DNA of 64,000 nucleotides, taken from positions 1-64,000 of the forward strand of contig JAAUZE010000028.1 of NCBI GenBank assembly GCA_014804755.1. Direction: 5' to 3'. Below are positions 16,758 through 25,864 of the stretch, in pieces. Both the position numbers and the translations under genes were made by a program. Origin of the DNA: Lachnospiraceae bacterium (lineage in GTDB: Bacteria > Bacillota > Clostridia > Lachnospirales > Lachnospiraceae). Numbering within the stretch: position 1 is the first letter of the stretch; every line of letters begins with the position of its first letter. The notes under the pieces were generated by a model. It had not been told where the DNA came from. It saw only the letters and a program-made list of their open reading frames with translations, and did not search any database.

Positions 16758-18002
16758 TTATATCCCAACCTCCATCATATAATAACCAAACCGGTCGCGG
16801 TTTTCTTTCTGCTCTTTCGGCGCTTCGGCGCGCTCAAAACCGACGAAGCCGAACATCGCCGCTGCGATCCGCTCCTGCTCATGCATGATCCCCGGTACCC
16901 CGATGTAATATTTGTCGGGATATTTCCCAAGCAGAATATAGTTATAATTATAATACCCATGCAGCAAAAAGCTATTACGCACAAGGCTTTGATATTCCTG
17001 CCGAAGTACCACAAAATCCACGGGCGTGATCTTTATAAAATCCACATCATCCCCGATCGGATGCACGGTCGGGTAGATGCTGCACAACTGTTTCCATTTA
17101 TCATCTGACAGGGCCGTCACATGTCGCTCGTGCTGTCTGCGTGCCTCCGCATTCTGCGGATATGTCAGCACAACTGTTTTTTTCCCTCTCCCTGCTTCCT
17201 GTTCTTTATGCTTTTTTGCTTCCGGTTTTCTTTCTTCCTGTGCGTTTTCCTCCGCCTTTTCGTTTCGTTGTTCTGTCATATATACGGCGGTTTCCGACTC
17301 CTCTGCCATCCCCGAGCCCGCTTTCTGCATCCCGTCCTGTCTCTCCGCCGTCTCCGAATCCACTCTCGGCGTTCCGTCCTGTCTCTCCGCCATCCCGGCA
17401 TCCGCTTTCGACTTCCCGCCTTGTCTCTCCGCCGTCCCGTCATCCGCTTTCGACTTCCCGCCTTGTCTCTCCGCCGTCCCGACATCCGCTTTCAACTTCC
17501 CGCCCTGTCTCTCCGCCGTCCCGTCATCCGCTTTCAACTTCCCGCCTTGTCTCTCCGTCGTCCCGGGAGCGATTTCCTGCACAGCTCCCTCTGTCAGCTG
17601 TAACACAGCCTGCTCCATATTCATCGGGTGCACAGCTTCCGTCTGCTCTGCCGTTTCTGTGTCTTCCTGATTGGGGGTCTCACGCATTTTCGGCAGCCGG
17701 CAGATACCATAAACCTCCCCCGATGCCTGAAACAGCAGACTCTCCTCGTTTCCCTCCAACGGCATCCAATCAACTGAGGCGCTTCCTTTTCCGTGAATGA
17801 TCGCGATATTCTGAATCGTTGTACGCGGCCGTCCTCCCGTTCGTTCCAGCACCGCCGTCACAAGCGTTTGTCTGTCCATATGGCAGAGGTTCGCGCCGAA
17901 GCGATACCGATTCTCATCCCACTCCATACGTACATGTCCCATATTTCCGCATTTCACGCCATTTCTATATAAATCGATATAGCATATTTTCTGTTCATAC
18001 AT
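16758..18002 (-). CDS. Hypothetical protein with 14-residue tandem repeats and conserved C-terminal domain
   Basis: Three parts: a conserved N-terminal domain (~110 aa, starting MYEQKICYIDLYRNG), a low-complexity middle, and a conserved C-terminal ~130 residues rich in aromatics (LLHGYYNYNYILLGKYP, YYIGVPGIMHEQER). The C-terminal part resembles proteins I recall from Lachnospiraceae annotated with DUF6128; the name is from memory. The middle has six ~14-residue repeats based on TAERQGGKLKADDG, then charged Glu/Lys sequence. No signal peptide is seen. GGGGGGTG lies seven bases before the ATG. Function unknown; the repeat region looks like a flexible spacer. Confidence 0.7.
   Translation of the reverse strand: MYEQKICYIDLYRNGVKCGNMGHVRMEWDENRYRFGANLCHMDRQTLVTAVLERTGGRPRTTIQNIAIIHGKGSASVDWMPLEGNEESLLFQASGEVYGICRLPKMRETPNQEDTETAEQTEAVHPMNMEQAVLQLTEGAVQEIAPGTTERQGGKLKADDGTAERQGGKLKADVGTAERQGGKSKADDGTAERQGGKSKADAGMAERQDGTPRVDSETAERQDGMQKAGSGMAEESETAVYMTEQRNEKAEENAQEERKPEAKKHKEQEAGRGKKTVVLTYPQNAEARRQHERHVTALSDDKWKQLCSIYPTVHPIGDDVDFIKITPVDFVVLRQEYQSLVRNSFLLHGYYNYNYILLGKYPDKYYIGVPGIMHEQERIAAAMFGFVGFERAEAPKEQKENRDRFGYYMMEVGI
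17339..17590. repeat. Six tandem 42-bp units inside the 16758-18002 gene
   Basis: The marker GTCTCTCCG recurs at 17339, 17381, 17423, 17465, 17507 and 17549, exactly 42 bp apart. Unit sequences diverge slightly, most at the 3' end of the gene. The frame is kept throughout. Confidence 0.9.
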
Positions 18003-18076
18003 AACAAAGCACCCCCCACAGAACTATTAACATTCTATGAGCGGCGCTTCTATTTTATGAGCACAACTTTCCGTTA

Positions 18077-19159
18077 TCACACGGAATCCAGATAACGCAT
18101 ATAATTCACAACCATCAATGCAATCTCAAGCGTCATGGCATCGTCAAACACACGGATATCAAGCCCTGTCGCCTTTTGCAGCTTCTCAATACGGTAAACA
18201 AGCGTATTCCGATGCACAAAAAGCTGTCTCGATGTCTCCGATACATTCAGATTATTTTCAAAAAATTTATGAACCGTCGTCAGAGTCTCCTCATCCAGTT
18301 CTTCCGGAATTTGATCTCCAAAAATTTCCTTCACAAAAATCTGACACAGGCTGACCGGAAGCTGATAGATCAAACGTCCGATCCCGAGCGTTGCATACGA
18401 AACGAGCTTCCGCTCCACATAGAAAATCTTTCCGACATCCATTGCCATTCGGGCCTCTTTATACGACTTTGAAACATCCTTCAGATGATTCACAGGATTG
18501 CCATACGCAACACGCACATTCGCAAGCGCTTCCGTATTCATCATATCAACAATCGTAGAAGCGATGTTCTCCATCTGCTCCGTCTGATTATCCGGATCCA
18601 GCGCCTTGATCAGTACAATACTGTTTGCATCCACCGACGTAACATAATCGCCCGACTGCACACTGAACAGACCGCGCAGCATCTCGCTCGCCTCGGAATT
18701 TTTCTCGGACTGGATCTCGATCAAAAATATTGTCCGTACCGTCTCAATATCAATATGCAGTTTTTTGGCACGGTTAAAAATGTCCACCAAAAGCAGATTA
18801 TCCAACAGCAGGCTTTGAAAAAAATTATTGCGGTCAAAACGCTCTTTATAAGCGATCATCAGATTTTTGATCTGGCTCACCGCTATTTTTCCCATCACAT
18901 AGGTATCCGTGCCGCTCCCCTTCGCGATCAAAATATACGCGATCTCGCCGTCATCCACGATTTTTAATAAATGACTGTTCCCTATGATCTGAGAATCCGC
19001 CGGCGAGGCAATAAATGAGGAAAGGATTGCCGGATCGCCCGCAATTTCCGTATTCGTTGTCGCCACACACTCTCCATTTATCTCAAAAACCGCAAACTCC
19101 ACCTTTGTCAGAACGTGTAACTCATCTATACTCGTCTGAATGATTTGATTTGTTATCAT
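18077..19159 (-). CDS. CdaR/PucR-family transcriptional regulator
   Basis: The C-terminus has the PucR-type helix-turn-helix: NLNVSETSRQLFVHRNTLVYRIEKLQ, then LEIALMV. The N-terminal ~120 residues look like a sugar-diacid-type sensing domain (FAVFEINGECVATTNTEI), followed by a GGDEF-related middle region lacking catalytic motifs. The true start is the ATG at 19159 with TTGGAGG upstream. It lies downstream of the msmX ATPase gene, an arrangement that suggests control of sugar import. The ligand is unknown. Confidence 0.8.
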   Translation of the reverse strand: MITNQIIQTSIDELHVLTKVEFAVFEINGECVATTNTEIAGDPAILSSFIASPADSQIIGNSHLLKIVDDGEIAYILIAKGSGTDTYVMGKIAVSQIKNLMIAYKERFDRNNFFQSLLLDNLLLVDIFNRAKKLHIDIETVRTIFLIEIQSEKNSEASEMLRGLFSVQSGDYVTSVDANSIVLIKALDPDNQTEQMENIASTIVDMMNTEALANVRVAYGNPVNHLKDVSKSYKEARMAMDVGKIFYVERKLVSYATLGIGRLIYQLPVSLCQIFVKEIFGDQIPEELDEETLTTVHKFFENNLNVSETSRQLFVHRNTLVYRIEKLQKATGLDIRVFDDAMTLEIALMVVNYMRYLDSV

Positions 19160-19204
19160 TCTTTCCTCCAATTAAAAATTTTATAAATATCTCAGAACTC
19201 CCGT

Positions 19205-19543
19205 TCAATCATCAACGGGAATAGCGACTCCCTCTCCTACCCTTTTATTAAACTCTATTTCTTTTTCATGTGCTTCCCGAATATAAGTGTCAAATTCCTC
19301 TATTGTCATACTTGTATAAAAGGCAACCATATCTTCATAGGTATCATCTCCGGTCGGCGACAGCTGATAATCCGTCCCCAATTCCTCATTTAATTTCTGC
19401 AATTCGTTCTCATAAATTGCCAAATCATCTCCAGAAACAGATTTATTCGGTTTCCTATAATAACCTATCGTTATACTTAATATGGCTGCTATTATTATGC
19501 CGCCCAAAATAATCATGATATGTCGCCGCTTGTTTTTCACCAT
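19205..19543 (-). CDS. Hypothetical single-pass membrane protein, 112 aa
   Basis: A short basic leader (MVKNKRRH) and one membrane helix (about residues 10-28) precede an acidic extracytoplasmic domain (YENELQKLNEELGTDY, then TIEEFDTYIREAHEKEIEF). AGGG nine bases upstream supports the ATG at 19543; an upstream in-frame ATG at 19576 has weaker support. Family not recognised. It sits between the regulator gene and msmX. Confidence 0.5.
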   Translation of the reverse strand: MVKNKRRHIMIILGGIIIAAILSITIGYYRKPNKSVSGDDLAIYENELQKLNEELGTDYQLSPTGDDTYEDMVAFYTSMTIEEFDTYIREAHEKEIEFNKRVGEGVAIPVDD

Positions 19544-19614
19544 ATATCCATTCCCTAAACATGCATTCATTCTCAATAGACAATTTCACGCACGCTATCA
19601 TTCCCTTACAATAA

Positions 19615-19640
19615 AGGGAGATGCCCAAGAGCATCTCCCT
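19615..19640 (-). terminator. Rho-independent terminator after msmX
   Basis: AGGGAGATGC and GCATCTCCCT form a 10-bp perfect stem with a six-base loop. On the minus strand it is followed by TTTATT, 18 bp past the msmX stop. Confidence 0.8.
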
Positions 19641-19657
19641 CACCCATTCTACCGTGA

Positions 19658-20770
19658 TTAGTTGGTAATAATCATCTCTGTCTCTTTGTCAAATACATGA
19701 ATCTTCTCAACATCGATCGCGAATTTCACAACATCACCCGGTCTTGCTGTCGTTCGCGGATCAACACGAGCGGTCATCGTGAACTCTTCTAAATCGAAGT
19801 ATAAGAATACTTCTGCACCTAAGAGCTCGTATACGTTAATCGTAGATTCAAATACCGCATTCGGAGCAGCCTCGATCATCATCTCGGAATCATATACATC
19901 CTCAGGACGGATACCGAATGTAACGGTCTTGCCCTCATAACCGCCATCGATTACTTTCTTGGATTTTGCCGGAGGAAGCGGAATCGAATGTCCTGCAACC
20001 TTTAAGGATGCAATATCACCGTTTACCTCAACAACCGCGTCAAGGAAGTTCATCTGCGGGGAACCCATGAATCCTGCAACGAACAGGTTCTGCGGCTTCT
20101 CATACAGATTCTGCGGTGTATCAACCTGCTGAATGACACCGTCCTTCATAACAACGATTCTTGTACCAAGCGTCATAGCCTCGGTCTGATCATGTGTTAC
20201 GTAGATGATCGTCGTGCCCAGTCTCCGATGCAGCTTCGCAATCTCAGTACGCATCTGCACACGCAGCTTCGCATCCAAGTTGGAAAGCGGCTCATCCATC
20301 AGGAATACCTTCGGGTTACGGACAATTGCACGTCCCATCGCAACACGCTGTCTCTGACCACCGGAAAGAGCCTTCGGCTTACGGTCAAGCAATGCAGTCA
20401 GGTCAAGGATCTTTGCTGCTTCTTTTACCATCTTGTCGATCTCATCCTTTGGTACTTTTCTCAGCTTCAAGCCGAACGCCATGTTGTCATATACGGACAT
20501 GTGAGGATACAACGCATAGTTCTGGAATACCATCGCGATATCTCTGTCCTTCGGCTCAACATCGTTTACAACTCTGTCGCCGATTCTCAGTTCGCCGGAG
20601 CTGATGTCCTCCAAGCCGGCGATCATACGAAGTGTCGTGGACTTACCGCATCCGGAAGGTCCTACGAAAATAATAAACTCCTGATCTGCAATCTCAAGGT
20701 TAAAGTTCTTTACTGCTTCAAATCCATTCGGATATACCTTGCAGATGTCTTTTAATGATAAACTTGCCAT
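19658..20770 (-). CDS. msmX: Sugar ABC transporter ATP-binding protein, MsmX/UgpC type
   Basis: An ATPase that energises CUT1 carbohydrate importers. Walker A is GPSGCGKST, the Q loop is VFQNYALYPHMSV, the signature is LSGGQRQRVAMGRA, Walker B is VFLMDEPLSNLDAKLR, and the switch His is in VTHDQTEA. The C-terminal TOBE region includes FGIRPEDVYD. Of two ATGs, 20770 is preferred (GGAGG seven bases upstream). No permease or binding protein is beside it, as is usual for the shared MsmX of Firmicutes. The maltodextrin permeases at 40.5-42.3 kb lack an ATPase and are plausible partners. Confidence 0.92.
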   Translation of the reverse strand: MASLSLKDICKVYPNGFEAVKNFNLEIADQEFIIFVGPSGCGKSTTLRMIAGLEDISSGELRIGDRVVNDVEPKDRDIAMVFQNYALYPHMSVYDNMAFGLKLRKVPKDEIDKMVKEAAKILDLTALLDRKPKALSGGQRQRVAMGRAIVRNPKVFLMDEPLSNLDAKLRVQMRTEIAKLHRRLGTTIIYVTHDQTEAMTLGTRIVVMKDGVIQQVDTPQNLYEKPQNLFVAGFMGSPQMNFLDAVVEVNGDIASLKVAGHSIPLPPAKSKKVIDGGYEGKTVTFGIRPEDVYDSEMMIEAAPNAVFESTINVYELLGAEVFLYFDLEEFTMTARVDPRTTARPGDVVKFAIDVEKIHVFDKETEMIITN

Positions 20771-20979
20771 TTTCATGCCTCCATCTTCTTGATATAGGTG
20801 AGGTTCACCCTCTTTTCGAAACTATTCATAGTATAACGAAAAACCCCTATTTTGGCTATGCCACTATTACACAAAGATTTTTCGTCTCTTTGTAAAATGT
20901 GCTCATAAAAGATCATTTTTGTCTTACTCTTTAGCATAATAGCCAAGAATTGACACCCTTTATTAGCTACTTTGTCCAA

Positions 20980-21630
20980 TCATTCCGTCTGACTGTCAGA
21001 AACATCAGCCGCTTCCTGCTCTTCATATTTATGAAAAATGCCATGATAGGCAAAGGAACAAAGATATCCGATTCCCGCAAAGCCCCAGCCAAGCGCAACC
21101 AAAAACCCAATGTTTGTCACATAATAAATGACGATAACGGGCATTGCCTGCAGGATCAGAAATACGATCGTATAGGGAAGATGCGCGAGCGACAGCTTCA
21201 GCGCATTGCCCAATGTCCCGCGGATCGTATTTTTAAAATACGCCTGAAGCGGAAATGCATACAGATACAGAGCCAGCAGCACGATCACAATAAAGCACAT
21301 CGGTATTAAAAGCCATGTCTGAAACTGCGGCGCATAATTACCGATGATATGCACGTCCGCCAGTATGACGAAAGCGCCGCCCAGTATAACTGCCCACATT
21401 GCGGTCGCCTGCAAAAAGTTACTTGCAAACGCCTTGAAAAAGTCCTTTGTCAGATAACCTTCTTCCTTTTTTACCATTGAAAGCGTTACACTGTACATCG
21501 CAGTGATCGCCGCACCCGCCGTGATAATCGGAATGCAACAGACGATCGTCAGCACATTCAGCCACAGCAGATCCGTAATTTTGGAGAGAATGTTGAAAAA
21601 TTTCCCCTCCATTTTGAAAAAATTCTTCAT
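20980..21630 (-). CDS. YesL/DUF624 family membrane protein
   Basis: About five membrane helices. The N-terminus MKNFFKMEGKFFNILSKITDLLWLN and LTIVCCIPIITAGAAITAMY are the family hallmark. Members are often near CUT1 sugar transporters; their function is unknown. The ATG at 21630 has GAGGAG upstream; the frame opens earlier at a GTG inside that site. It follows the HD-domain gene by 8 bp, so they form an operon. The C-terminal ~15 residues are acidic. Confidence 0.82.
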   Translation of the reverse strand: MKNFFKMEGKFFNILSKITDLLWLNVLTIVCCIPIITAGAAITAMYSVTLSMVKKEEGYLTKDFFKAFASNFLQATAMWAVILGGAFVILADVHIIGNYAPQFQTWLLIPMCFIVIVLLALYLYAFPLQAYFKNTIRGTLGNALKLSLAHLPYTIVFLILQAMPVIVIYYVTNIGFLVALGWGFAGIGYLCSFAYHGIFHKYEEQEAADVSDSQTE

Positions 21631-21638
21631 GGATCTCC

Positions 21639-23015
21639 TCACTTCTTGATCTTGTGATACACAAGGCGGTACTGTCTGTGCAGCTTCGTATGCATTCGCA
21701 GAATCTCTTTCGATTCCTTGCGCACTTTCTGCATGATCATATCATACGCTTTAATAAAGCTGTCCACGATCCGCCGGTCAAGCCTGCCGGCTTTCACCTC
21801 TTCCTCAAGCACACGGATCGTCTTTTCCTTCGTCGCCTGTCTTAACGCATTGATCGCGTCGTCCTTTGAGTCAGACTGCATAATGACAGCCTCATTCGCC
21901 GTGTTGTGTTCTAATGTGATCGCCTCGTCCTTGATCTGGCGCAGCGTACCGTCCTTGCGTTTTACGGTATCATACGACCACTCATTCGTCAGACCGGTGA
22001 TCACATCCGCGACCTGAAGAATCCTCTGTAAGTTATTCATCGGGCCCGTCTTTTTTCCGACGGGATATCCGCTGCCGTCAAGACGCTCATGATGCGTATA
22101 AACAATATCCACAACATTCTGGTTGATCCGCCCAAGCAGAATTTCCCGCGCACACAGCACATGCTTCTGCAAAACGGCAAGCTGCTCCTTATCCAAATGA
22201 TCTTTGGACTGGATGATCTTCCTCGGCACGGACAGCATGCCGATATCATGGAGCAACGCGCTATAATAAAGGAGCTCCTGCTCTTCCTCTTTTAATCCTA
22301 AAAGCTTTCCGATCTCCTTGCATACACAGATACAGGTCACGGAATCAATGACGGCATATTCGCTGCGGAAACCGATGCAGTACATCAGCATATTCAGATA
22401 GCCGACCTTTTCCTCATCACTTAAAAGAACATAATCCAAAATCCGGTCAAGCTCCTCGGCATAGCTTCCGTCCGTCAGCTTCGCAATGACATTATATCTT
22501 TGAACCGCTTCCTCGAAAAGCCGGAAAGACTCCTCTCCGTATCGGGTGCCAATATCCTTGGAAAGTATGCCCGCCGAAAAATCATTCTCCAGCGCCGAAT
22601 GGTAAATCTCCACCTTCTCCGCAAGGTTTAAATGCCTTGCGATCTCTATGTATGCATCCTCAATATCCTTTGTCTGATTGAAATCAAGGTGATGATAGAG
22701 CAGAATCCTCGCATACTCAGGATGCGGAGAAAGGTATTTGAAAAAAAGATACCCGTAAATGGAGTGGGGCATTGGATCCTGAAGCTCCACGCGCATCATC
22801 TCATGCACATTGTCCGTCTTATAAGCACCAAAATCATGCAGCATCGCAAGGATCGCCAGATCCGCGATTTCATACTGCTCATAACCGCCGCGGCATGCAA
22901 GCATACAGCTTAAGATATATGCCGTCCTGCTGCCGTGCTCAATGATTCTTTTATCGATCAATGCCAAGGTATCCCGAATTAAGATACACATATCCTTACT
23001 CTTGATATATTCCAT
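21639..23015 (-). CDS. HD-GYP-type phosphohydrolase
   Basis: The second half carries the c-di-GMP phosphodiesterase pattern: LLHDIGML, the HxxxRE region, and HHERLDGSGYP near residue 300. The N-terminal half has another, degenerate HD unit (LAMLHDFGAYK, then LLYHHLDF). A charged C-terminal helix (about 400-458) ends the protein. No membrane segment or receiver domain is seen. GGGAGACGT precedes the ATG. Predicted cytoplasmic hydrolase of c-di-GMP or a related nucleotide; it could counter the cyclase at 13898-15823. Specificity is inferred from the GYP motif. Confidence 0.82.
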   Translation of the reverse strand: MEYIKSKDMCILIRDTLALIDKRIIEHGSRTAYILSCMLACRGGYEQYEIADLAILAMLHDFGAYKTDNVHEMMRVELQDPMPHSIYGYLFFKYLSPHPEYARILLYHHLDFNQTKDIEDAYIEIARHLNLAEKVEIYHSALENDFSAGILSKDIGTRYGEESFRLFEEAVQRYNVIAKLTDGSYAEELDRILDYVLLSDEEKVGYLNMLMYCIGFRSEYAVIDSVTCICVCKEIGKLLGLKEEEQELLYYSALLHDIGMLSVPRKIIQSKDHLDKEQLAVLQKHVLCAREILLGRINQNVVDIVYTHHERLDGSGYPVGKKTGPMNNLQRILQVADVITGLTNEWSYDTVKRKDGTLRQIKDEAITLEHNTANEAVIMQSDSKDDAINALRQATKEKTIRVLEEEVKAGRLDRRIVDSFIKAYDMIMQKVRKESKEILRMHTKLHRQYRLVYHKIKK

Positions 23016-23035
23016 ACGTCTCCCTCATTGTCCGA

Positions 23036-23512
23036 TCACAAAAAGAATTGCATTGGTACATAACGGATACCGTCGGCAAGCTGCTCGGTATCCATATCCA
23101 AAAAGCCGACTCTGCGATAAAACCCGACCGCCTCCGGCGCCGCATTTACCGTCAGCCTGCCCTCGCCGGGCTTCCCGCACGCAAACTGCCCTGCGATATC
23201 GATCAGCGCCGCGCCGACTCCCCTGCGCTGATATTTCTCATCCACAAAAAGAAGAGAAATATGCTGCTCTCCACGCAGCGTGATCATACCGATCAGCCTG
23301 CCTGCGTCAAACGCGCCGTACAGACGGTAGCTGCCCGTCATAAACATGCGGTACAGGGTGTTGTCCGTCACAAAATCGCGAAAACTGTTCACCCCCTGCT
23401 CGCAGTATCCGGGAGCCACAAATTTCAGGAATACCCTCCATGCAAGTCCCATCGCATCCTGCCACTCATCCGCATGCGCGGCGCGATATTCGTAATTGTA
23501 CGTTGTACTCAT
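23036..23512 (-). CDS. GNAT-family N-acetyltransferase
   Basis: Acetyl-CoA loop VDEKYQRRGVGAALI, preceded by HISLLF and followed by APEAVGFYRRVGFLDMD. These are motifs A and B of the GNAT fold. The ATG at 23512 (MSTTYNYEYRAA) is chosen because AAAAGGA lies ten bases upstream and the fold starts there. It ends 21 bp before the HD-GYP gene start and is on the same strand. Substrate unknown. Confidence 0.85.
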   Translation of the reverse strand: MSTTYNYEYRAAHADEWQDAMGLAWRVFLKFVAPGYCEQGVNSFRDFVTDNTLYRMFMTGSYRLYGAFDAGRLIGMITLRGEQHISLLFVDEKYQRRGVGAALIDIAGQFACGKPGEGRLTVNAAPEAVGFYRRVGFLDMDTEQLADGIRYVPMQFFL

Positions 23513-23593
23513 GCCGATCAAATCCTTTTGCATTCGCCATCTTATAATCACAGTATACTCAAACATGGCTGTAAGTGCAAGAGAGGATTTTGT

Positions 23594-24583
23594 TTACTCC
23601 ATGCATTTTCCGACTTGATTGACAAGAGGCAGCCCATTCTCCAGAGCATACGCATTTTCCATCGTGACCTGTGCGATCGCCTGCATCGCTTCTCTTGTGA
23701 AAAATCCCATGTGGGAGGTGATCAGCACATTCGGAAAAGTCGTCAATCTTGCCAGATTTTCATCCGTCATGATCTCGTTCGAGCAGTCCTCATAAAATAC
23801 GCCTTCTTCCTCCTCATATACGTCCAGCCCCAGGCCGCCGATCTTCCGGCTGATAAGTCCGTCAATGACCGCTTCTGTATCGATCAGCGCGCCTCGGGAA
23901 GTATTTACCAGATAAACGCCCTCCTTCATTTTTTCGATCGCATCGCGGTCGATCAAATACTGCGTCTGCTGTGTCAGTGGACAATGCAGGGAAATAAAGT
24001 CCGACTGGCGTAAAAGTTCATCCAGCGAGACATACTCCACATCCAGCGTATGATTCGGATAGGGATCATACGCGATCACATGCATGGAAAAACCGTTAAA
24101 AATACGGATCATCGCCTGTCCGATCTTTCCCGTTCCGATGACGCCGGCTACTTTATGAAACATATCCTTTCCCATAAAGCCGTTGATGTTCATATTAAAA
24201 TCCCTTGTCCGCGTATATGCCTTATGTGTATAACGGTTTACGGTCAAAAGCATCGCCATGGCAAATTCCGCAACCGCCTCCGGCGAGTAGCTCGGCACAC
24301 GCAGGATCGTGATCTTATCCTCCGCTGCCTTCACATCGACATGATTAAAGCCCGCGCTTCGTAACAGGATCGCTTTCACCTTCATTTCATATAATTTGTC
24401 GATCATCCCCGCATTCACATAATCATTGACAAAAATACAGATTGCGTCATAGCCCTTTGCCAAAAATACCGTATCATCATTGCACGGCATCTCGATAAAA
24501 TGAATGTCAAAACCGTAATCCTTTCCCATTGGTTCAAACCAAACGCGGTCATAAGGCTTTGTACTGTAAAATGCAATTTTCAT
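23594..24583 (-). CDS. ldhA: D-lactate dehydrogenase (D-2-hydroxyacid dehydrogenase)
   Basis: Full-length (329 aa) D-lactate dehydrogenase. N-terminus MKIAFYSTKPYDRVWFEP, NAD loop GVIGTGKIGQA, catalytic Arg in NTSRGALIDT, Glu in DVYEEEEGVFYEDCS, His in ITSHMGFFT. Start at 24583 with AAGGAAGGG upstream. It reduces pyruvate to D-lactate during fermentation. It shares the family with VanH at 7783, but the N-terminus and context are those of the housekeeping enzyme. It may add to the D-lactate pool for the van ligase. Confidence 0.9.
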   Translation of the reverse strand: MKIAFYSTKPYDRVWFEPMGKDYGFDIHFIEMPCNDDTVFLAKGYDAICIFVNDYVNAGMIDKLYEMKVKAILLRSAGFNHVDVKAAEDKITILRVPSYSPEAVAEFAMAMLLTVNRYTHKAYTRTRDFNMNINGFMGKDMFHKVAGVIGTGKIGQAMIRIFNGFSMHVIAYDPYPNHTLDVEYVSLDELLRQSDFISLHCPLTQQTQYLIDRDAIEKMKEGVYLVNTSRGALIDTEAVIDGLISRKIGGLGLDVYEEEEGVFYEDCSNEIMTDENLARLTTFPNVLITSHMGFFTREAMQAIAQVTMENAYALENGLPLVNQVGKCME

Positions 24584-24771
24584 CGTATCCGTCCCTTCCT
24601 TTCGCCCGCAGCGGGCATATAAAAAACAAGCTCTCATTCCTAAATCAGATAATAACCATTATGTATCTTCCTTATCATCTTATGCATAAGGCACGTTTTC
24701 TTGAAATCATTTCCACATAAAGCCGTATCGAGCTTTCTCTTCGATCCGTTTTTCGATTTTTATTTTGTTTG

Positions 24772-24805
24772 AAAAAGAGGCAGCACGTGAACCTTCCGTG
24801 CCGCC
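24772..24805 (-). terminator. Terminator downstream of the alpha/beta hydrolase gene
   Basis: GGCGGCACG and CGTGCTGCC pair around a nine-base loop, followed on the minus strand by CTCTTTTTC. The 306-bp gap 24584-24889 otherwise holds only the ldhA upstream region. Confidence 0.7.
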
Positions 24806-24889
24806 CCTTCATGTCTGGTTTTCTTTCTTTTTTCTCTTCCGTTTTCCCCTATATCATTTGCCATTTCCGGCTGCGCAGACTGCTTACGG

Positions 24890-25852
24890 CTACGCTTTCG
24901 CGCGAAGCACTCCGTCAATCCAACGGTAAATATCTTCAGAAACAGTCTTCTTATCCGACTCGTTCAAAATCTCATGTCGGTCATTCTTATAAAGCTTCAT
25001 CTCTAAATTAAGCATTCCTCGCGCTTTATAAGAAGCAAATGCCTTGCGCACGCCTTTTCCGTAACCGCCGACAGGGTCCTCCTCCCCCGCCACAAAAAAC
25101 AGCGGCAGGCGCTTCGGAATCCGCTTGAGATAAAGCGGAGACTGACAGCGGGAGATGAACGTAAACAAAGTGTGAAAGCCATTTACCGTAAAGCCAAAGC
25201 CGCATAACGGATCCGCATCGTAACGCTTTATCGTTTCCGCGTCCGCACAAATCCAAGCATTCGGACTTTGTGGGTTTTTGATCCGCTTGCCGTAACCGGA
25301 AAAAGCAATCTTCTGAATCAAGGCGCTCTTATGATGCCCACCTTTAAACAGTCCGATCACCCTTGTCAGGAATTTCCCGAACCCGAGCACAGGCTCCGGC
25401 ATCGAACCGGTTCCCATGATCACTGCACCGGCGATTCCCGTTCCGTAGCGGCAGATATAATTCCTTACAATGAACGAACCCATGCTGTGCCCCAATATCA
25501 GAAACGGCACATCGGGAAGCTGCTCCTGCACGATCTTTTTCAGCCGATGTACATCGCGCACAACGATCGTCGCCGCATCGCCTGCACAAAAGTAACCCAG
25601 ATCCTTTTCATCCTTCACCGACTTTCCGTGCCCTAAATGATCCTCTCCAATGACACATATGTCATATTCATTCATGAAGCGCGCGAACTCGTCATAGCGA
25701 TCTACATGCTCCTCCATACCGTGTACGATCTGAAGCACACAGCGCGGACTGCGCGGATGATCGCCCGTCATACAGTCCGGTTTCCAGATAATGCCATGAA
25801 TCCTTGTTTTCCCGTCCCGTGAACCATAAAAAATATCTTCTTTTTTTGACAT
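24890..25852 (-). CDS. Alpha/beta hydrolase, lysophospholipase/monoacylglycerol-lipase type
   Basis: Ser-hydrolase fold: HGMEEHVDRYDEFARFM (oxyanion region), GEDHLGHGKS, nucleophile elbow LGHSMGSF (Ser ~116), catalytic Asp in FVAGEEDPVGGYGKG and His in YKNDRHEILNE. These match the PldB/monoacylglycerol lipase group. The ATG at 25852 has TAGGAGG eight bases before it. No signal peptide, so probably cytoplasmic. It starts 12 bp after the metG stop and is likely co-transcribed with it. Confidence 0.87.
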   Translation of the reverse strand: MSKKEDIFYGSRDGKTRIHGIIWKPDCMTGDHPRSPRCVLQIVHGMEEHVDRYDEFARFMNEYDICVIGEDHLGHGKSVKDEKDLGYFCAGDAATIVVRDVHRLKKIVQEQLPDVPFLILGHSMGSFIVRNYICRYGTGIAGAVIMGTGSMPEPVLGFGKFLTRVIGLFKGGHHKSALIQKIAFSGYGKRIKNPQSPNAWICADAETIKRYDADPLCGFGFTVNGFHTLFTFISRCQSPLYLKRIPKRLPLFFVAGEEDPVGGYGKGVRKAFASYKARGMLNLEMKLYKNDRHEILNESDKKTVSEDIYRWIDGVLRAKA

Positions 25853-25864
25853 CGCTTTCACCTC

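Noticed and set aside
17339-17590. CRISPR array
   Set aside because: The 42-bp units are contiguous with no spacers and lie inside a coding frame.
17077-17670. Long open frames opposite the repeat-bearing gene
   Set aside because: They arise from the 42-bp repeats read antisense and lack starts, ribosome sites and sensible protein composition.
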